Assembly (NCBI GenBank): GCA_032433765.1
Contig: JAVIAB010000047.1
Span: 18,140,011-18,204,010 of the forward strand
Reading direction: 5' to 3'
Source of the DNA: Megaustenia siamemsis
Taxonomy: Eukaryota; Mollusca; Gastropoda; Stylommatophora; Ariophantidae
Length of the DNA: 64,000 nucleotides
In this document: positions 34,901 through 64,000 of the stretch, piece by piece
How positions within the stretch are numbered: the stretch's first letter is position 1
Layout: the number at the start of each line of letters is the position of its first letter
Position numbers and translations under genes: made by a program
Notes under the pieces: model-generated
Databases searched by the model: none
What the model was told of the DNA's origin: nothing
The model's input: only the letters and a program-made list of their open reading frames with translations

Positions 34901-35080
34901 TGCTGGACAACGTAAATATAAAAATAAACTAAGACTAGGAACTTGGAATATAAGGAGCCTTTATTAGAGAAAACGTTTAATGTGCAGTAATGAAGTGGAT
35001 GGTTACAATATAGAAATCATGGGTATCTCTGAGAGCAGATGGACCGGACTAGGTCATTTTGAGACTCAATCATATAATAA
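34901..35080 (+). mobile_element. LINE endonuclease N-terminus fragment
   Basis: Reads LGTWNIRSLY and EIMGISESRWTGLG, the start of the apurinic-type endonuclease domain of LINEs. Truncated at 35080. Confidence 0.75.
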
Positions 35081-35084
35081 TTAT

Positions 35085-35600
35085 CGTAATCATCAAGTGC
35101 CATACCGGTTGGTGTAGGCTATCAAATCGTTCTACAATCTCCTATCCACAGTGCATCGTATGATTTCTGTTATTGACTGTTTTCCATACTATGACAGCAA
35201 ACCTATCCAGTTTCTTCTCCCTTTGTCGTCCACGATCTCTTTTTCCCTGTATTTTTCCTGTTGTAACCAAGTATTTCAACTTTCCTCTTCTTATGATGTG
35301 ACAGAAAAATGTTGACTGTTTCTTTCTGATGTTTTTAGGAGCTCCCTTTTTGTGTTGGCGTCTTTGAGAATATCCACATTAGTCCATTTAGCTGCCCAGA
35401 GAAATGTCGTCATTCTTTTGAGAAATCACATCTCTGTGGCATCTAATCGTCTTTTCATGTATTTGTCTACTGTCCATGATTCTCTTCCATAGGTCAAAAT
35501 TACCTCTATATATCATCGATGAACTATGTTTCTATCTTTTATTGACATAGACTTGTTGCATACGATGTTTTCCATTTTCGGAAAAATCAAACAAAACATT
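35085..35600 (-). mobile_element. LINE-D 3' end fragment
   Basis: The minus strand has the WTVDKYMKRRLDATEM-like block, ILKDANTKREL and RRGKLKYLVTTGKIQGKRDR, ending near the CCAACCGGTATGGCAC signature. Confidence 0.75.
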
Positions 35601-35604
35601 TATA

Positions 35605-35815
35605 TATCCAGGGAAAGGAAAAGAGATGACAAGAAGTCGAACTTTCATCCTGACAAAGAAAATATATGGAACTCTCCTTGGCTACAATCCAGTCAGCGAC
35701 AGATTAATAACAATTAGATTAAAAAGGAAAAATCAAAACATCACAGTGTTAGAAGTGTATGCACTCAGAATAGTAGCAAACGATGAACAAATCGAAACAT
35801 TTTATCAAGGAACCA
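35605..35815 (+). mobile_element. LINE endonuclease internal fragment
   Basis: ILTKKIYGTLLGYNPVSDRL, ITIRLKRKNQNITVLEVYA and NDEQIETFYQG match the mid-endonuclease region. Cut at 35815 where a LINE-A end begins. Confidence 0.7.
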
Positions 35816-36035
35816 CATCTTTATTGGATGTCGTCTCTACATCTAAAGTTGGCTACCGTGAAGAGCCAATCTACTCTGTCTCATTTCTTGGTGGTACATA
35901 TTGTCTTCACCTGTCCACTTTAGTTTAGGTTCGCCTCTGATTCGACTATCTTGTAACTTCCCTTCTAAATTGGCTTTTGTTAGGGTATTGTGCCTCTTAA
36001 CATACCTCTAATATTTCATCAATTTCTTTGGAATT
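35816..36035 (-). mobile_element. LINE-A 3' end, diverged
   Basis: GTCGTCTCTACATCTAAAGT...GGCTACCGTGAAGAGCCAAT is the decayed reverse of the LINE-A end (compare 20600-20650). Confidence 0.55.
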
Positions 36036-36044
36036 GTTTTAAAG

Positions 36045-36540
<496 letters not shown>

Positions 36541-36640
36541 GGGTATGTTTGTAAATAGCAAAAGCTACGAAATTGATTTTGTTATGGTTGATTTTGTAGC
36601 ATAAAAACATTTTAAAATCTAAGCAAAAGTATTGAAGAGG

Positions 36641-36688
36641 CATAAACTGAAGCATAAACTAAAACATGAACTGAAGCATGAACTGAAG
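36641..36688 (+). repeat. Four 12-bp tandem repeats upstream of IgSF gene 2
   Basis: Four units of CATRAACTRAAR (consensus CATGAACTGAAG) lie 240-290 bp upstream of the ATG, with a fifth decayed unit after them. A CCAAT follows at about 36782. The array could be regulatory or a neutral VNTR. Confidence 0.6.
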
Positions 36689-36927
36689 CGTGAAATATTT
36701 CATAATCTACAAACCCCTTCCTGTTTATGCAAATATAAATGCAAATCATCAATATTACACATTTATACATATTGCGCTTTGGCCAATGTACAGAATAGCG
36801 TGCATTCATTTTCTGTAATAGGAAGTTAAAGGGGAAACCCTGTGACAAATCAAGACTTGATATTTCGGATAGAAGAAGCTATATCAAATACCAAACGGCA
36901 TTAAGTCAAGGAAGCTGGGAGTTCAAG

Positions 36928-60309
<23,382 letters not shown>

Positions 60310-60536
60310 AGTTCTCACACAAACAAGTTTCCTCCTGACACTTGCTATTGTTCATGAGCTAATTTACAGGGACACCAACTTTCGCCACTGCTGGGACATT
60401 TTAATTAACAATTTCGTTCACATTATTAGTTAAGTACATCAAATTACCGCCTAAAGTGCTTCTACCTATAACTGCTGCTTAAAGGATTTTTACTTCAGCT
60501 TTTATTTTAGAAAAATTAAACCAGATATGTACAGAA
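60310..60536 (+). other. 3' UTR of IgSF gene 2
   Basis: Between the TAA and the AATAAA; no repeats recognised. Confidence 0.5.
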
Positions 60537-60542
60537 GAATAA
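60537..60542 (+). promoter_or_regulatory. Polyadenylation signal of IgSF gene 2
   Basis: AATAAA lies 228 bp after the stop codon. The 28-bp minisatellite starts within about 15-20 bp of it, so the cleavage site would fall at the edge of or inside the array. Confidence 0.5.
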
Positions 60543-60549
60543 ACCACAG

Positions 60550-63172
60550 CCATTGATATGTTTATGTAGATGTGGTTATTATTTCAATGTTTTATAGATG
60601 TGGCTGTTATTTCAATGTTTTGTAGGTGTGGCTATTATTTCAATGTTTTATAGATGTGGCTGTTATTTCAATGTTTTATAGGTGTGGCTATTATTTCAAT
60701 GTTTTATAGTTGTTGCTATTATTTCAATGTTTTATAGATGTGGCTATTATTTCAATGTTTTATAGATGTGGCTGTTATTTCAATGTTTGATAGGTGTGGC
60801 TATTATTTCAATGTTTTATAGGTATGGCTATTATTTCAATGTTTTATAGATGTGGCTGTTATTTCAATGTTTTATAGATGTGGCTATTGTTTCAATGTTT
60901 TGTGGGTGTGGCTATTATTTCAATGTTTTATAGATGTGGCTGTTATTTCAATGTTTGATAGGTGTGGCTATTATTTCAATGTTTTATAGGTATGGCTATT
61001 ATTTCAATGTTTTATAGATGTGGCTGTTATTTCAATGTTTTATAGATGTGGCTATTGTTTCAATGTTTTGTGGGTGTGGCTATTATTTCAATGTTTTATA
61101 GGTGTGGCTAATATTTCAATGTTTTATAGGTGTGGCTGTAATTTCAATGTTTTATAGATGTGGCTATAATTTCAATGTTTTATAGGTGTGGCTATTATTT
61201 CAATGTTTTGTGGGTGTGGCTATTATTTCAATGTTTTATAGATGTTGCAATTATTTCAATGTTTTATATATGTGGCTATAATTTCAATGTTTTATAGATG
61301 TGGCTGTAATTACAATGTTTTATAGATGTTGCTATTATTTCAATGTTTTATAGATGTGGCTATAATTTCATTGTTTTATAGATGTGGCTGTAATTTCAAT
61401 GTTTTATAAATGTGGCTATTATTTCAATGTTTTATAGATGTGGCTGTTATTTCAATGTTTTGTAGGTGTGGCTATAATTTCAATGTTTTATAGATGTGGC
61501 TGTTATTTCAATGTTTTAAAGGTGTGGCTATTATTTCAATGTTTTATAGATGTGGCTGTTATTTCAATGTTTTATAGATGTGGCTATTGTTTCAATGTTT
61601 TGTGGGTGTGGCTATTATTTCAATGTTTTATAGGAGTGGCTATTATTTCAATGTTTTATAGGTGTGGCTATTATTTCAATGTTTTGTGGGTGTGGCTATT
61701 ATTTCAATGTTTTATAGGTGTGGCTATTATTTCAATGTTTTGTGGGTGTGGCTATTATTTCAATGTTTTATAGGTGTAGCTATTATTTCAATGTTTTATA
61801 GGTGTGGCTATTATTTAAATGTTTTGTGGGTGTGCTATTATTTCAATGTTTTATAGATGTTGCTATTATTTCAATGTTTTATAGATGTGGCTATAATTTC
61901 AATGTTTTATAGATGTGGCTGTAATTTCAATGTTTTATAGATGTTGCTATTATTTCAATGTTTTATAGATGTGGCTATAATTTCAATGTTTTATAGATGT
62001 GGCTGTAATTTCAATGTTTTATAGATGTGGTTATAATTTCAATGTTTTATAGATGTGGCTATTATTTCAATGTTTTATAGATGTGGCTGTTATTTCAATG
62101 TTTTTAGGTGTGGCTATTATTTCAATGTTTTATAGATGTGGCTGTTACCTCAATATTTCTGTAGGTGTGGCTATTTTTTCAATGTTTTATAGGTGTGGCT
62201 ATTATTTCAATGTTTTATAGATGTTGCTATAATTTCAATGTTTTATAGATGTTGCTATTATTTCAATGTTTTATAGATGTGGCTGTAATTTCAATGTTTT
62301 ATAGACGTGGCTATAATTTCAATGTTTTATAGGTGTGGCTATTATTTCAATGTTTTATAGATGTGGTTATAATTTCAATGTTTTATAGATGTGGTTATAA
62401 TTTCAATGTTTTATAGATGTGGCTATTATTTCAATGTTTTACAGATGTGGTTATAATTTCAATGTTTTATAGATGTGGTTATTATTTCAATGTTTTATAG
62501 ATGTGGCTATTATTTCAATGTTTTATAGATGTGGGTATTATTTCAATGTTTTATAGATGTGGCAATTATTTCAATGTTTTTGTAGGTATGGCTATTATTT
62601 CAATGTTTTAGAGATGTGGTTATTATATCAATGTTTTATAGATGTGGTTATTATTTCAATGTTTTATAGATGTGGGTATTATTTCAATGTTTTATAGATG
62701 TGGCAATTATTTCAATGTTTTTATAGATGTGGCTATTATTTCAATGTTTTATAGATGTGGCTATTATTTCAATGTTTTATAGATGTGGTTATTATATCAA
62801 TGTTTTATAGATGTGGTTATTTTTTCAATGTTTTATAGGTGTTGCAATTATTTCAATGTTTTTGTAGGTGTGGCTATTATTTCAATGTTTTACAGATGTG
62901 GTTATTATATCAATGTTTTATAGATGTGGTTATTATTTCAATGTTTTATAGATGTGGGTATTATTTCAATGTTTTATAGATGTGGCAATTATTTCAATGT
63001 TTTTATAGATGTGGCTATTATTTCAATGTTTTATAGATGTGGCTATTATTTCAATGTTTTATAGATGTGGTTATTATATCAATGTTTTATAGATGTGGTT
63101 ATTATTTCAATGTTTTATAGATGTGGTTATTATTTCAATGTTTTACAGATGTGGTTATTATATCAATGCACA
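60550..63172 (+). repeat. 28-bp minisatellite, about 93 copies
   Basis: The unit is TTTTATAGATGTGGCTATTA followed by TTTCAATG. Variants in three positions (AGATG/AGGTG/GGGTG, GGCTATT/GGCTGTT/GGTTATT, TATTTC/TAATTC) recur in ordered groups, for example 61.45-61.80 and 62.35-63.15 kb, a sign of higher-order block duplication. Confidence 0.95.
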
Positions 63173-63334
63173 CATGAGTAAAAACTAGCGTACTTAGACG
63201 CCGATTCAGGTCTCGTACTTTACCTCTAGATTTATGTTAAATTTAATAATTAAAATGTTATTTATATAGAAATGAATGTATTGATGGTCAAGCTTACAAT
63301 ATTTTATTATTTCTAAATAAGAATAATATCAGCA

Positions 63335-64000
63335 TCATCATCAAGTACCATGCATGCTGGTGTGGGTTATCATGTCTCTCCACAACTTTCATTCTCGACA
63401 GTTATCTATCATTTCTGTTTTTGACCTTCTTGCCAAGCCTTTCTCTTAAGCTGTCTGGTATCTTTTCTCTTTGCTTCCCTCTATCTCATCGTCCTTTAAT
63501 TTTCTTAGTTGTTACAATATATTCCAGCTGCTCTCTTCTCATTACATGGCCACAACAATTGGAGATTAGCTCTCTTTTTGCTTTGGCCTCTTTCAGAACG
63601 TTTTCATTACACTTCTTAGCTGTCCATGGTATTGTCAACATTCTTCTGTAAAACCACATTTCTACAGACTCCAGTGATTTTATATATATATAAATATATA
63701 TATATATTTTTATATATATATACATATTTGGCACTTTTCGTTTCTCTTTTCTTCTCTCTATCTCATTGTCCTTCAATTTTTCCAGTTGTTCCAATATATT
63801 CCAGCTGATCACTTATCATTACATGGCCAAGAAATGATGAATATTTTTCTTCTTTATATATGAAATTATCTCTCTTTTTGCCCTGGCCTCTTTCAGAACG
63901 TTTTCATTACTCTTCTTAGCTGTCCATGGTATTCTCAACATTCTTCTGTAAATCCACATTTCTACACACTCCAGTGATTTTCTTGTCTGTTGTCATATTG
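63335..64000 (-). mobile_element. LINE-E fragments, duplicated around a TA run
   Basis: The segment 63420-63680 and the segment 63735-63990 cover the same LINE-E interval (TGTTACAATATATTCCAGCT, CCTCTTTCAGAACGTTTTCA, AGCTGTCCATGGTATT), separated by TATATA at 63680-63725. The window ends inside the second. Confidence 0.75.

Noticed and set aside
61438..61856. Hydrophobic repetitive frame of the WLLFQCF type
   Set aside because: Translation of the 28-bp minisatellite; three units make 84 bp, which keeps the frame open.

Overview
This window is animal nuclear DNA. It is AT-rich, has GT-AG introns, and is packed with retrotransposon fragments, tRNA-derived SINEs, micro- and minisatellites and a Tc1/mariner-type transposon. 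The style of the LINE C-termini, the SINEs ending in simple repeats and the Ig-domain genes suggest a mollusc, most likely a gastropod. That is an inference from memory; no single marker proves it.

The only host genes I can support are two paralogous, divergently transcribed immunoglobulin-superfamily (IgSF) genes. Gene 1 lies on the minus strand: exon 1 at 12461-12521, Ig exon at 10068-10370, a split Ig domain at 4263-4375 and 1162-1387. It runs off the left edge. Gene 2 lies on the plus strand, from the ATG at 36928 to the stop at 60309, in seven exons with a predicted product of 372 residues: signal peptide, three Ig-like domains and a hydrophobic C-terminus that looks like a GPI signal or membrane anchor. 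The first three exons have identical lengths in the two genes (61, 303 and 113 nt), and splice phases match throughout. This pairing was worked out by reading exons of one gene against the other, and several of these exons are too short to appear as obvious open frames.

The 24.4 kb between the two start codons, and nearly all intron sequence, is mobile DNA. The centrepiece is a pair of almost identical 2452-bp Tc1/mariner-like elements in opposite orientation (20907-23358 and 23615-26066), separated by 256 bp, which form a 5.16-kb near-perfect palindrome. Each has a 14-bp terminal repeat and TA target sites, and both sit in the same old LINE. The plus-strand copy keeps an intact 425-residue transposase with a D172/D265/E349 triad. 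The minus-strand copy is broken by a one-base deletion.

Around these lie about 30 fragments of at least six LINE groups (labelled A-F here; the labels are mine), whose 3' ends run into GAT, GATA or TCTA repeats. There are about eleven copies of one tRNA-derived SINE (some with target-site duplications), two copies of a second and one of a third. Two unnamed dispersed repeats (R1, R2) and a possible Penelope-type terminal repeat are present. Long minisatellites have units of 28, 32, 34, 41, 43 and 45 bp. The 28-bp array (60.55-63.17 kb) begins just after the polyadenylation signal of gene 2.

Gene function cannot be named from sequence alone. A secreted or surface-tethered recognition protein fits the architecture. 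No bacterial-type features, CRISPR arrays, rRNA or stand-alone tRNA genes were seen.
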